A stretch of DNA of 64,000 bases from Tubiluchus corallicola (GCA_030141605.1 JAQGDQ010000188.1:1-64000); one strand, 5' to 3'; positions 42,301 through 57,556 are shown, numbered from the stretch's first letter. Made by a program: numbers and translations. The notes: generated from the letters alone by a model not told the origin.

Positions 42301-43714
42301 TTGTTACAGGTATTTTTAACTTTAATTTGAGGAAGAATAATAATAATAATTTTTATTCAAAGTCAGATTTTTAGATCAACAATTAACATGGGGTTTGAAG
42401 AACTTTTGGGCTGATTACAAATGACAACCTACAACTACACAACAGAGACTATCATTACCCCCCTTTTACTCTAAATATCACGTGTCAGGACAACAGCAGG
42501 TACCATTTTTAAAGTCTTTCATATTACCCGGCCGTGGTATTGAACTCACGACCTCCCAGACTGAGACTGAAAGCATTACCACTAGACCAAACCGAAAATG
42601 TTTCTCGGCTAATAGCTTAGTACATTCTGTCATCTGCTTTGCTGTACATTTACAATGAAATTGTCATGATAGCGTTACTTTTATCACTGAAGCTGCGGTA
42701 CTAGCAGATATCTATGATGTCGATTATTTGCTGCATTCCAGTAATAAAGTTTGAATTTCTATGTAACGTTCACCGAATTGGTTACACATGTCACTTTATG
42801 TCATGTTTATATCGTTTTTCTTAAATGCCTACATGTCCAGTTTGAAGATTCTAATACCCGTGTATGCTATATGTTTTGAGTTCTTCGTAATATCAAGTGA
42901 AAATAGGCGGTGCTGCAGTTCGACGGTGCCTATATGCGAGCTGCCACTGCTAGCAAAAACAACCTGTTCTTTATTTACTATGAACTATAAATTTTATTTC
43001 ACACATCAGAAAATACAACATCAAACACGTTAATAAACTATGTACGACCATAACGGTCATTAACACACTCACCTTACTTAAATGAAAAAATGATTATAGT
43101 TATGCATGCTTCTGTAGATAACTTAATGTAAATAAGGATGAAGTAAATGATGTAATAATAGCAATGGTATAAGAGCAATAAACCTGAAAGTTGAGAAAGG
43201 AAAACATAATATGTAGTTACGAATATGAATTATGTGATTATCTGTCAATGCACCACTTTCTTGTATATATAATGATATACATTCACACATATATGTACCC
43301 AAATTTAAGTGGGGGAGAAGAGATTAAATTGTATATTATACTTGTAGTAATAACTATAATTGTATAGAACATTTAAATATAATAGATGGTAGTAATGTAG
43401 CCATCATAACCATTAAAGATGGGCTAGTGGGGGGGGGGGGGCAAAATATAAGAATATAAGTGATTCATTAGCAAAATTAATGCTATTCCCATCGGCTTGC
43501 TAGAAATTGCACACATTGAAATGTAATAGCTCTTACATTTTGTAACATTCTTTGTGCAATTTTTTTTTGCAATTCAACACGTGCTGCATTTTAGGTTCCA
43601 AACGTCGTCAGATCTGTGAGCAATTCCAAAATTTTATCTGTTCGTCAGCAAACTCAGTTCGTCTATGAAAAATATCTTTCTTCCGTGGAGAAAATCGTAG
43701 TTACAACTTTAGAG
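39374..43714 (+). CDS. EXT1: Exostosin-1 (heparan sulfate copolymerase), first three coding exons; gene continues beyond
   Basis: EXT1 with EXT2 polymerises heparan sulfate in the Golgi by adding GlcA and GlcNAc in turn. Exons 39374-40260, 42108-42309 and 43595-43714 join in phase with GT-AG borders to give 403 residues of about 745. The start MQAKKRY is the conserved EXT1 N-terminus; the frame is open upstream to 39347 but has no ATG there. Residues about 8-27 form the type II membrane anchor. The exostosin (GT47) domain follows, with [85 protein letters not shown] and LPFSEVI. Exon 3 ends [10 protein letters not shown]. The C-terminal GT64 exons were not found up to 64000. EXT2 is excluded by these motifs. 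Confidence 0.95.
40261..42107 (+). other. EXT1: EXT1 intron 1
   Basis: The donor is GAGAA|GTATGC and the acceptor ATTGCAG. No transposon or gene is recognisable in it. A CRE-like TGACGTCA at about 41734 is the only regulatory-looking word noticed. Confidence 0.5.
42335..42600 (-). mobile_element. EXT1: tRNA-derived SINE in EXT1 intron 2
   Basis: On the - strand the head reads TGGTCTAGTGGTAATGC (Pol III A box) followed by GTGAGTTCAATACC (B box; 42536-42547 on +), spaced as in a tRNA gene. The body of about 200 bp ends in an (ATT)n-like tail at 42335-42350, the usual layout of a tRNA-headed SINE mobilised by an (ATT)n-tailed LINE. It is too diverged and long to be a tRNA gene. Confidence 0.8.
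42897..42949. mobile_element. Right-end fragment of the hAT-like family of 8635-9692
   Basis: GTGAAAATAGGCGGTGCTG, GTGCCTATA and CTGCCACTG line up with GTGAAAATGAGGGGTGGTG, TTGCCTATA and CCGCCACTG at the right end of the KCTD-intron element. No matching left end was seen upstream, so it is a truncated copy. Confidence 0.6.
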
Positions 43715-44030
43715 GTGGGCAGACATACTTGTTTTTTACATGTTCAGTTAAAGGAAGCTTGTTTATTTTTAGATATGGAGTCTAATTAAGATAGTCTACC
43801 AAGAATTCATTGCCACAGGAAATGTAGCTATAAGAACATTTTACATTTCAGATTGTTCGTTTCTTATACATTTTTGACTGTTTAGATGTGATTGAGGGAT
43901 TGAATGAGTGTTTATTTGAATTCTATTATCAGCTGTTAGCTACTTTTTTCCCTCAGCAATTTTGTGAAGAGATTTTATTTCGCTAGCAATTTTGTTTTCT
44001 TTATTTAAACGAATATTGGTTTTGATTGCA

Positions 44031-45592
<1,562 letters not shown>

Positions 45593-45684
<92 letters not shown>
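45593..45684. repeat. (GA)n microsatellite, right of the LINE
   Basis: GA repeat with one GGGAG interruption. It is the same dinucleotide and phase type as 44031-44382, from which the LINE separates it. It is followed by a purine-rich stretch to about 45920. Confidence 0.95.
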
Positions 45685-45688
<4 letters not shown>

Positions 45689-48600
45689 CCCATTTTACTC
45701 GTTTGATGAATTAGCACAATTATCCCGTTTCTAGGGTAGTTATGAGTTGTAGGAGATACACAAAGAGGAAATGAAAGAATAACGAAAAGGAAAAAGGAAA
45801 AAATAGAAAGGGAAGGGGGACAGGAAACTAAAAAAACAGAGAAAAGAAACCGAGAGAAAAAGAAAAAGCGAAAAACAAGGAACGGGGAAATACTCCTCAA
45901 CGGAGAGGGAGAGACGAAGAGAAACTTGTTGTATGCTAGTAACTATTTTTCCACTATGTTCACGAGAATACTGTACTGGGTTCATAATCAACCTGATACA
46001 CAAACACTTTATTTGACTTCTTCATTAATGCACAAATGTCCCAATACACAGTCTGTGCTGACATACTCCACCGAACAAACATCTTGTAATGCCGTCTAAG
46101 TTTTCCTACAGTACGTTACATTATATACACGTGACACGAAAGGCGAATTTTGTCCACGATTATTATTTTGTCTACTTAAAAAAAGTAAATTTGGCCTACA
46201 TTATATTATTATTTAACAACATTCAATGCTAACGTCAAGTTTTATTACTAGTACAGACAGTTTAATGTAACAGCAGCTGCTGTGTCTCGTGCAAAATATT
46301 TTGATGGAATTGCCTATTTCGTTGTTATATAACACTTCAGTGAATTGTCTACAGCTTATCGTACAAACTTTATGATAATCCACAGAGGAAAACTATGACG
46401 CCTCGTGCTTACCATTGGTCTGCACGATGTTTAAAAATTAATCACAAGAACCACTTGTGAAAGGGAATAATTTCCTTACAAGAACGATATTATGAAACAA
46501 ATACAGATGAATTAACTTGAGGGAATTAGCCACCAGAGAGCCTAAATCTGTTCTCGCCATTGATCTATCCGGGAATAAGAAATTGAAGTCAGAATTTAGT
46601 TCCTTCACAAGTTCCTTTATTAGCGGTTCAGTTACGGAGTCAGTATCAACGAGTAAACGTTTGGACAGTCTCTGAAGTCGTGTAAACTACATCAGCTAAA
46701 ACTATCTAGTCTTTTCTAAATATTCCATATAATGTGTAAATTGATTTGTCATTAAAGTGACGCTTAAATTTCCCCCCAAAACCAATAATCTTCTATATAA
46801 TTTTCTGGATTGAGAAACACTAAGTTTTCCATCGTATGTTATACTGTTATACTGTCATGATTAGGGCTTAAGCGTGTACACTCATAGAAACCCCATATTT
46901 TCCCGCAAAATAATGGTATGTACCAGTTATGGTTATATTATAACAGTTATGCAATGTGAATGTTCCACGAAGAAAACGTATTCCATACATTAGCTATGCA
47001 CTGCGGCATATTGTGAATATACACGCATTTCCCCTCGTAAATGCGAGAAAAAAAACTAGGCAAAAAATGTCGACTCAACATTCCTATTCAGAGCATCAGT
47101 TCATCAGCTGATATGATGTACATAGCGAAGTAGACCAAGTGTCCCACCAGTAACACAAGTACCCTAGAAATAAAATATGGTACCCACAGCGATATCACTA
47201 TTAACTTAATGCTCGTAAACGAATTGTTCCACGTGGATCAATTATGAGCTTATAAATATTCATACACGATGATAATGGGGTTAGCTTCATTATATGACAT
47301 CTGCACAGTAATAATGTTACCGAATTACGAATATTTAATTTGCTAATTGAAATATCAGAAATTATAACTAATACTGAATGATTTTTGGGTGTAACATTTA
47401 CAGGCCTTTATTAAAAGAGTTAATAGATGGATATTATTGTGATTTCCTGAAAATTTTATTACATTTCCTTTAATACAACGAGTAGCAGTGTCATCATTTT
47501 TTCCATAGATAAGCTGTATTTGCTATATATCTTCCATTCTCGGGTCAGTCAGCAACAGCCTAGAATATTTTAAAGTTAGCCAACATTTGATGACACGTTT
47601 TCAAAACTAAGCTTTTCATTCCTAAATCTGAGTAATTTGCAAAAGTAGGGGTGTAACACCCCAATAAAAAATTATAACACATTAAGTTAACCAGGTAATA
47701 ACTCTAACAAGATATTAACATTGCTTTAATGCACATTAACCGTGCATGTAAGGATCTCTGGATTCAGGACATTAGAAATTTTAAGGACAAACAGCAAGTA
47801 GTCCAAAAACTTGATGATTGTTATTAAAGAACATGCAAAAAGTGTTTAGGTAAGAAACGATCAACACTCTTGCTAATTTTACTGCATAATTTCTATAATA
47901 GTGTCTTGCTATAAAATGTTACATGTTCTGTAACGGCGTAGATTCTAATAAATCTATTACAATGAAGGTATAGCGTTGTATATGAAGGTATGAAGGTTGT
48001 ATTTTGTATGGAAAAATCTTATAAACGTTATACTTGTAAGGTCGCATGATCTCTAAACCTATAATTATAAGATATAATATGATGCATAGGTTATTACAGA
48101 GAGGTTGCCCTCTGAAAATGATCCCCGAGCCCAAATAGCATTTTTGCTCGTTTCATATTTGTATATTAACCATATACGTAGCCATACAACATTTTTAGGG
48201 TTTCCAGCAAGTACAACCCCAGCGCCATACACTTATATACGCTTCCCACATGGTTGAAGCTGCAGTAAGATATGGACTTATGGTGGTACTCAATCAAAGC
48301 CAGAACTAGACCAGTAACAGGTGGAGATACAGCAACAGCAGATCTTCACACATTTGAAATAACAGCAGTTTTTTTCTCACTCGACCTTAACGAAGGGATC
48401 ACTAGACTTGCACAGCTCAGTCTTGCAATCCATAATTTTAACCAGACGAAAAAGACAAAAAAAATCATTATCTTAATTCAGTAATATTAGCATGTACTCA
48501 TAAAACATAAAATAGCAAACATAGTATAAAGTTGCACACATTCTCCTGCGATGTTGTTATAATCGAGGCTTCTATAGAAATAGTCGAATACATGTAGTTA

Positions 48601-49480
48601 TTTACTTAAGCGTTATATCTAAGATATTACAAGTTTGTTAAATCGTATTCTTTTGAAAAAATGTTAGATTTACTTTTCGGCCTCGAGCGCTAGAGCGGAT
48701 TAGATTATTAGTCCTAAAATTTTCGTCAAGGAGGTGTACTAATTGATTCGCAAAAATCACGACTCGAACATAACTAGGTATCATAATTATATGATTATGT
48801 AAATTATACGATAAGCACTGATCATGCTATAAATTAGGGTTAATATATAAGTGGACTATTACGCCCACTCAGTAAAAAGTAAAGCGGTATGAATGCCTCA
48901 AGCATTGCACTCTAGAAAGTTACAAAAGTCTACTTAAAGTTCCATAATACGTGCACTCAACAATATCTATCAACAATTTCTGCACAATGTACTAATGTTG
49001 TTAACAATCATACCTTAAATTCCGACTTACCTCTACCTGCCAGGTCAATACCCCATTTCAAGATGCCTTCCTTCCACCGACACAGTATTTTATTGCATTC
49101 TTTCGGCTGTTACAGCTGCTTCGGCACTCCCCCTGCAACTAGCAAGGTCAGACTCACTAAAAACACGGCTGAGTTTACACGAACTTGCAAAATGTTCAAG
49201 GGTCACATACCGGGTTCTGTAAAGGCTCAAATACGCACCAGCAAGTTTGTAATGTATTCCTCACACCAAGGGCGCTTTGAAATCAACCACGGCACTCATG
49301 TGCTTCTGTAGTTCCACAATTAAACTGGGCAGCAAGCTTCTTAATTACGCCAAGAAAAATATATGTCCAACGCGTGCGACCAAACAGTTGTAGGAATTAG
49401 AACAGGCTTGAGTGTAATAATATGCACCGTCTGACAAGTAATCTTGCACCCTCGGAAACTTGGTAGCAGCAGTCATTCCA
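45685..49480. other. No confident gene; probably EXT1 intron 3 or flank
   Basis: AT-rich with a purine-rich patch at 45760-45920. No EXT1 exon 4 (which should encode a sequence like the family's IIQDRIF and WNKHPGGLF) was seen on the + strand. A weak exon-like - strand stretch lies at 49031-49106. Open frames at 47919-48134 (-) and 48272-48484 (+) have no recognisable product. Confidence 0.4.
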
Positions 49481-49489
49481 TTGAAATCT

Positions 49490-49670
49490 ATGAGGGAACG
49501 GGAAGAAGAAAATAGAAAGAGACAGAGGGAGGAAGAGTAGGAGAGTAAGAGAGGGAGATAGCACAAGCAGGATAAAGAGAAAAAAGAGGGAGGAAGAGAG
49601 AGAGAAAAGAGTGGGAGAGAGAAAGAGAGAGAGAGGGGGAGAGAGATAAAACAAGAAAGAAGAGAAAAAA
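49490..49670. repeat. Impure GA-rich (purine) tract
   Basis: Irregular GAGAGA/GGGAGA/GAAAGA sequence on the + strand. The Ser/Leu-rich open frames on the - strand are produced by it. Confidence 0.85.
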
Positions 49671-52600
49671 GAGGATTCGGCTTGAAAAAGTGTCAGTTTT
49701 ATCTACAGGTATTTCATTATCTGTGCACTGATGTTGATTCTACAAAATACTGCATTACTGTAATACTTGTAAGTGGACCAGGACACAGGGTACGTATGTG
49801 TTGACAGTAATATTAGAAAAAGGTTGCAATACTCTAAGAATTATATACCCAGAGGAAGCCAAAGCAGACACAAAAGATTAAGGAACTACTAATTGCATTT
49901 GACAATAAAGTACTCTAGTTACTAAATTTTGTAACAGCAATGCACATAAAAGTGTTTACTAATCCAAGCCTCCAATAGCCCTGAACTGGTCCTTTTACAT
50001 TCCTGTACCTGGGCTAGGGGGACTACCCCCTCGCTTATGACTGTATTTTTCTAGGACGTGAAATCAATCAAGCACGGTGCCTGCTGGCTTCCTTCAGATC
50101 TTAGGGTCCTCATCAAATACTGGCTACAGGAGCACCATCACTTGAGCAACATGACTCGCATTTGAGCTGACTAAGAACTCAAATGCTCAAATGAACACGG
50201 GGCGAAAGAACAGCGAAAAAATCATAGGTTCTGGATGGCCAAATCCAACTGTCATTTTGCTCAAAAGGAAGTGTCTAAAGTAACCAGATGTTAGACAAGT
50301 TAGGCTTGTGACGCTAGAGCTTGTCGCTCTAGAGTCATGACTGTTTTGGTATCAGTTTCCCTCTAAATGAAATTAATGAAACAGTGAAATGAATCATAGG
50401 AACTTTACCTAAACAAAATACTCTTCCGGTAGAGTAAATCTGCTGATCATTCCGAAGTCACGAAAATGAATGGATGGCAATTTATCAGTGTTACAGCATG
50501 CTGTCTTTGGCATCAAGTCCTAAAGCATATAACAGTGTAAAATGATTTGTTAATAAGTTCTCGCCTACGTCATTACAAGATTACAATAATTATTAAATAT
50601 GCACAATGATTTGCCACTTTTACGCGGTGTTTTACGGGATTTCTTAAATTTCTTCTCCTCCGTTCTACATATCCATAGTAAAATAGGATTTAGTTGATAA
50701 ATCTATTGCTAGTTACTAATTATATCATTATTCTGACAGCTAATAGGCAGGTTTGGGTTTGCTATATGTATTTTAATAGCGATTTTTTCGACGAACCCAC
50801 CTGTAAATTTACTTCATAACAACAGGAATGTGTCAGGTCCCATTTCTTGCTAACAGCATGAATTCTAAATAATTAAAAGAAAATAATTGAAACTACTATT
50901 AATACAGAAAAGGATAAGGTATTAAGACCCAGGTTTAAATTTTGCAGAGAAACGCCAATAAAAGCTTGTAATTTATTAACTGTGATTAGAAAATGCTTAA
51001 GCCTACCATGTTTTCAGCAAACCTTTATTGCTGTTGCATTTTAGCTTCTTTCTTCTTGTTTTTCTACAATTTCTTTGACGATGTCTTTCCATTTTTTCAT
51101 ATATTCCCATTTCATATGGTTGGATTTTGGATTTGTGAGTAAACTCAAAGCTGTTCACATCAAATTGGCTGTCTGCAGGAGAAAAATAACAAGCGTTAGA
51201 CTAAAAACAGACCAGCTACTAGCTGTGCAGCGTAAAGCAAACAACTTTAGCAACTGATTAAAATAAATTAATAGGCAGTATTATGTCTATTAATAACACA
51301 CAGACACAACATGATTAAAAGACAGTTTCATTTATTTAAAGATGTTTCAATTTAATCAATCAGCCAACAGCTTCAAATCACTGACTGACCCTGCACGTGA
51401 GAGGTTCCTCAGTGTGGGAACAGGCTCTACGATGCGTGCACACTTAACGTCTCGTATATGGCGTAGGTCTAGTCGAATAATTAAGTAGATCCTCTGCATA
51501 TATAAAATTTTATGTGCTTCAAGTTTCCATAAGCAAACACTTAAGTCCTGTATGGTAAAAATCACTGATCGACTGGGCGGTGTAGGCTCTTTACTAAACG
51601 GTACATATCACGCTATATTAGCGCTAAATGTTTGGTGTTTTCCCTTGCAACAACATTGGCGCCGATTTGCTTTAAATAATAGGGAAGCAAAACACGATTA
51701 GGGCACACACGTTCAGGCAATGAATTCTAAAACACATACTCATATTATGAGCGTACCATGTATTTTTGCAGCCGCTATACATTTGTGCTGTGTGTGATGC
51801 TTTAATCGAAGCATGTCAAATTGGGAGTACCTAAATGGTATCAATTATCGGTCGACAGTAGACACAGTACCTCAGTTTTAATTGTGTAGATGATTGACAA
51901 AGCAGGAGGACATTAATATATAAGATTCTATAAAACAAATTATTCATTACAATAACTAGAAAACCAAAAACATTTACCACACCATCATACATTATATTTT
52001 ATATTTTTAGTTACCATGCACGACATTATTCTAACGAACAAAGCTAGATAGCAACGATAACAAAAGTCTTACACACTGTGGTGAAACAGCTAAGATACAG
52101 GTACAATGTTTTTAGTTAGTTTGGCTTCTGAATGCGAAGCACGTACCGTAAAAATAAAATATATATGTAAATAAAGTAGAATCCAAAAGTAGTTATGGGT
52201 AAATTTGGTCTCTTCATCTCAAATCGCCAACACGCCCGTTTGTGGCTAAGTGCTTATGATCACGAATTTATACGAATACAAATGAAGTATTAGGATGTAT
52301 TAGTTGTATTGTATAAATTTAAAGTTAGTAGCCAGTAAAGTTAAGTAACAGTTAAAACAAGTGAATATTATTGTATCATAATACTTCATTCAAAAAGTAA
52401 TGCACCTGAATGGTATTTGCATCTAATTAAATGGATTGTAAAAGCGAGCAAGTAAAAACATTAATTTATTCTCACACAGTTAATTAATGTGAACAGTTCG
52501 ATGGTCGAGAAGACCAAATAGTTGAACGTAATAACCCCATTTGTCAAAATTTGACAGCTTTTCTGCTGTCTTGTACTTTACGTTTAAAACATCTTGGAAT

Positions 52601-53949
52601 GCGGCAACTCGTACCTAGATGTCCAGAGCCTTGTACAAATTTGTCTTTCACGTTTACTGTTTTTTGCTCCGCCCACTTTGTCAAGACAAAAATGCGTCGA
52701 ATTTATAGACAGAAACTGCTTTACACTAGAAGAACGAACTACATAAGATTATTGAACTTAAAACCAGAGGCTAGAATTATGCAGGTTATAAGTGACACAA
52801 CTTACAATATCAGTGTGGCCATTTGATTTTTGCTCAGGCACCCTACTTGTGTATACTATAATATTTGGGAGCTCCCTATTTTAAATTAACTGCGGGAAAA
52901 GGTATTACAGATTGTTCGATTCCTTATTTTGAATCTTATTCACTTTCTCACTTCGTCTCTTGTAAACATTGTGGCACTAGAGTTTGACTTCTATCTGCAG
53001 CTAACAACGTTAGTTCTTGTGCTCACACATAAGGCTAGATTTAGTTGTAGCTGTTGAACACCTTCGTTTATCTGAGCTATCCAAGTTGTTTTTGGTTTGC
53101 AGGTGCCATTATACATATGTTCCCATTCTTATATTCTCATAAGGAGCAAAGATTCCATTTTCTTTTCATCATCTGAATATTTTTTTAGTTTTCCGCTACG
53201 CATGTCAGGATTTTTTAATAAACTACTGTACTTAAATGTACAGGTATGTGTTTATGGTCACAATCGCTTGTGGCGTGTTAACAGAACAGGTAAATATGTT
53301 GGAATTTTGGGCTAGCTTACAAAGACAATTCCTTGTTAAATTTACACCGCCTTAATTGGTTTCTGTTGATTTTACGGGGGAATGTTCGTACCCTTAGCCA
53401 GCTTTCCTAGATAACACACGTAAAAGGTTATCGTTTTAATTTTAGCAAAAACTTTGTACATTAACAGTAATTTTTAGATTACTAACAAAATCAGCAGTTT
53501 TTCAGGCAGATTACGCCAGTTCATTTTTGCAAATATAAGGCTGACTTTTAACTATGGTACCGCAACTATAATTTTATAATAATGGATTATTTTCTATATG
53601 GCGTCATATATGACTTTTTTATGATAAACTTTGTATTGGTATCTGAAGTTAAATAATCCATAGTTGACTGATCAATGTTATTAAAGGTGTTATATGTTTT
53701 TATTTATTTTAACAAGTGCAACTTGCCCATTTGAACTGTAGACTGAAAATGTCCTGTATAGCCATGCCACCGTATCATCAAAATAATCAGATTCCTCGAC
53801 TAAGTGCACTAAAAACAAATATTATGGCATGTCGTATATTTTTTGCACATTCCATTCTGGTAGCAATTATAGAGACAAAACTTATAAGTAAAATTTTTAC
53901 ACATAGGAAAATAAGCTCCAAAATGACACATTGTGCATACACATAAACG
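49671..53949. other. No confident gene
   Basis: AT-rich, unrecognised. A possible short terminal exon on the - strand at 50409-50519 is discussed as a finding. Other short open frames (51075-51257, 52551-52826 and 53097-53315 on +) have no recognisable product. Confidence 0.35.
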
Positions 53950-55240
53950 GTCTGAAGATAGCGGACACAGACATTTGGACATATAGGTTATTTTTCACGA
54001 GATTTGGACATTCTTAAGAGTAGGCATTTAGACGTATAGCTTATTTTTCGCTGTTCAACGTTTTGGGTCAGTTGCGTTATCCTCATTCCTCAATGATATT
54101 TTATTTTTAAGCAATTCCGTCTATAATCATTGTTTTATCATTGACAGAATCTTAGCAGAATTATAGTTTGCCAACACGGCTGAATAGGCTTATACATAAT
54201 AAACGCTGAAGGTTTCCACTAAAAGGTATTTACTTTATAAGAAATTCAAAACAACAAAACCCGTAGAGAATAACAAAATTAACACAGTGTTGCATGATTC
54301 TGTTCCTTTCACAGACGGGTATTTGTAAGCGAAAGCATTCATATCAAGTATATCAAAATGAGCTGTTTATCATATTATGATTGATTAGTGATCAAGAGTT
54401 GATTAGTTCTTAAATTGAGCAGTTATGCGAATTGTTTTTAGGGAAGCTATGCTTGCAAATTTATTTCAGTACTATGGCGACGGTAATTATGGCGACAACG
54501 CCGAAATTTATTCATACCTGTGGCGACTGCGGTTAGTCAGGCAAAATTCTTCATCACATGACAAGCTGCATGAACTAAAACGTTTTTATTGCCCATTTTA
54601 ATAATGTATTAAGAAAAATTTTCCAAGATAAATTTCTCTTCCAATGTTCGTCGTTTTTACCTTAATTAATATCAATCACAATTTAATCTGTAACGCATTT
54701 TTAATAATTTGTTAATACGCTTAGAGTTAATTGTCAGTTTTATTACTGTCAGAAAGGTGCAGCAAGAAATAGCGTCGCGTCTGTCGTAATCGCCGTACCC
54801 TACCAATCGTACTTCTCACAGTTACCCCAATCGCCGCAGCTACCATCACCGCATACGCATTTCCACATGCTATAAAACAGGCTCAATATTTACATAATTT
54901 TTGATCTGCTGACTGCAGTTACTGTTGAGGAAGTTGTGATTAAATTTTAGGACCAAATATGGCTGAAACAAAAAGAAATATGAAAAAGTCCGGATTGAAC
55001 TTGAATTTGAACAGGGCTATAAGTGACCTCCTATACGTCCAAATAACGTCCATACACTTCGACTTCCATGATGACTTATGTGTCCAAATGACCTACATGT
55101 CCAAGATATTTACTGTCCAAATGTCCTATGTGTTCAAATTACCTTGTGTCCAAATGACCTGTGTCTAAAATGCCTGTGTCCAAATTACCTTGTGTTCAAA
55201 AGAGCTATGTGTTCAAATTACCTTGTGTCCAGAACACTTG
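53950..55240. mobile_element. Candidate transposon-like unit with inverted arrays of a GGACAYA motif
   Basis: The left part (53955-54055) reads GGACACAGACATTTGGACAT, ATTTGGACATTC and CATTTAGACGTATAG. The right part (55020-55230) carries many copies of the complement, for example TGTGTCCAAATGACCTACAT and GTGTTCAAATTACC. A second inverted pair rich in GGCGAY (54478-54530) and RTCGCC (54788-54860) sits inside. No transposase frame was seen. Multiple subterminal motifs in inverted arrays suggest a non-autonomous DNA element. No clear target duplication was identified. Confidence 0.42.
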
Positions 55241-55431
55241 TAACCACGTAAACGCACATAACAGTTAATAACGGAAGTGTTTCTTTCTCTCCCTGTACAT
55301 AACTAACTCTTAGTTCTACATTATTCTGACTAAGAAACCAATTTCAAGCGTTTTCAAGAATGCAACAGTGATAATGCAAACCTGAGCAGCAGTGACATGG
55401 AAACCCGGCGCAGCAGAACAATAAAAAAGTC

Positions 55432-55672
55432 CGTATACTAATTTACAAAAACAAAATCAACGGAGAAAAATTACAAACATGGATGACACACCTTACCGCC
55501 TACGTTGACTCCGTTTAATAAAATCGTTATCACGATTGCACAAAAACGCAAGTCTGTATATGAATTCCAAAAACAAAACCAGCGGAGAAAAATATCAAAC
55601 ATGGATGACACATCTTTGCGCTTACGCTAACTACACTTAATAAAATCATATGACGATTGCTGTATGTACTGT
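55432..55672. repeat. Diverged 122-bp tandem duplication
   Basis: Two copies offset by 122 bp share AACATGGATGACACA (at 55477 and 55599), GGAGAAAAAT and TTAATAAAATC. Several substitutions and small indels separate them, so the duplication is old compared with the minisatellites elsewhere in the window. Confidence 0.8.
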
Positions 55673-57165
55673 ATGGTCCCAACGCGTACATAATCGTACA
55701 CTAGAATATGTGTTCAAGCTAAAAGCATCTGAAAAAAGTTAATTCCACTAGATATCATTATAAAAACGAACCCACAATAAACTGCTGGTTCTCCTGTAAT
55801 GCATTTTTATGAAAATTCGGTAATTTTTATACTACTACTGTAAAAAACAATAGTGTACCATGGTTACTTAACTTGCTCTATAAGGTGCCTCTGCAGATTT
55901 TTCACTCTTTTGGGGTTAATGTATTTTGTAAAGGAGCGTAGAGGCTAAACTCACTGGCCCATGACCTGCTACTATTAGCCACGAGCTAAAATAAAGCAAA
56001 AGAACGATTAGGAATGCAGGATGAGGCGAATAAGAAATAAAAATGCGTGAACTTTTTTCTCACGTGTGTACAGAACCACTCGTCCACACTAATCTCGCAG
56101 CATGGCCTACTTAATACTGTACGTTTCCTCGCTGAAGCTGTCATTAAACATTTACTAATAGCCAAGTGGTTAATGATTGCTGTTAAAAAAATGAGATGTC
56201 AGTAAGTTAGCATGTCTGTTCACATTCCACAGTTGAGAAGATGGGCAGGTTTAGTTAGAATCATTAAATGCCAGCATCATAAAATACAGCTTTGACATGT
56301 CAATACAATATCCGTAGGTTAGTCAACAGTTGCAAATAAAAATTACAAGACGAATTTTTTTTGTTGTTGATGAAAAAGTTATTGATTGGATTTTAGAGTT
56401 TAAAAGCGTAAAGTACAACTTTACAGGAAAAACAACTTCTTGTACACACTTTTCCTAGAAATTATACTTAGTTTGGTTATTCGAATATAAATCTAGCGAC
56501 TGTTTGACTGAAGTATTTCTGCTACAGCTTGCAAACCACAAACTATTGTCAAGTAGACTCAACCTCCATGATATAGTCATCAGTTTGACAGTTTTCTCTG
56601 TTTTATTGTGTTCTTACTCTAGGTATAATAGTCTAATATGATGAGACGGTGGCTGCAGCCATTGCGGCAACGAACACGGCAATAACAAAAACGCAACTTG
56701 TGAATAAAAATTTCCTTCAACTTTCATTAATTACTTACCTTGTGTGGTTTCATCTGCTAAGCTAGCCAAATCATTTTTTAACTTAGCGCCTCATCTTAAA
56801 GCATTAGCCAATGAGTGGATTTTGCTTCTGCCATAAACTACATTAAGCAGGCTTTGCGAGTGGGCGTGGGTCTCGGTTAGCAAAGTGCAAATTGCATAAG
56901 ACAAAAAAATTGAGTATGCGTAAGTGGACAGCAGGCCTACTATGGTCAGAGACCTATGTGGACGAGGGCAACCCGATCATTCAATTATGTAGTGCTTTAT
57001 CATCTGAGGAGAGCAGTGTGATCACACGATCTACTTGTTGTCCGCTGTCAGAAATATGGTCAACAATCCCAGCATCAGCAACTGCGCATGCTAGGATTAA
57101 TGCTAGAATTAATGAATAATAATTAATATCAAGTGTTGTAGAAATTCAATGTCATCCGATTACAG
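55673..57165. other. No confident gene
   Basis: AT-rich sequence. A 75-codon open frame at 56892-57119 (+) and an overlapping - strand frame look somewhat coding-like in base composition, but neither resembles a family I know. Confidence 0.35.
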
Positions 57166-57556
57166 TAAGCCTTTTCACAGTTCCAAATTGATGATGATCG
57201 GGAAAAGGTCAAAGGTTAAGTGTACCGGACAACGCATTTGTGTACACTTGACAACGCCTCTCAGCCCATGCTATTGTAATAGTAACAGTTTTAACATCTA
57301 GCTACAACCTTACCTAGTTCATTTTTCTAGTTCCTAACAAAGATCCTGCTAGTAAATCACTCTACGCACAGACTAATGCATAATTAAGTAACGTCTAAGT
57401 AAAACAACTGAAGTTACTGAACTGACGAGGCAGATGGCTTTGCTTTACCACACACTAGTATTGTACCCGCTTGTAGTTAAGAGGCGTTGCTGTGGTACAC
57501 TTAACCTTTGATCTACAGCAACTGCGCGTGCGCACAACGAAACCGTAAGAAGACTT
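57166..57556. mobile_element. Palindromic MITE, copy 2
   Basis: Colinear with 12344-12722 over its whole length. The left end is TAAGCCTTTTCACAGTTCC and the right end GAAACCGTAAGAAGACTTA. An inner perfect inverted pair is AAAGGTTAAGTGTACC (57210s) and GGTACACTTAACCTTTGA (57490s), so most of the left and right ~100 bp can pair. No coding capacity. Confidence 0.82.

Noticed and set aside
42530-42600. tRNA gene on the - strand
   Set aside because: A and B boxes are present but the arms do not fold as a clean tRNA, and a SINE-like body with an (ATT)n tail follows.
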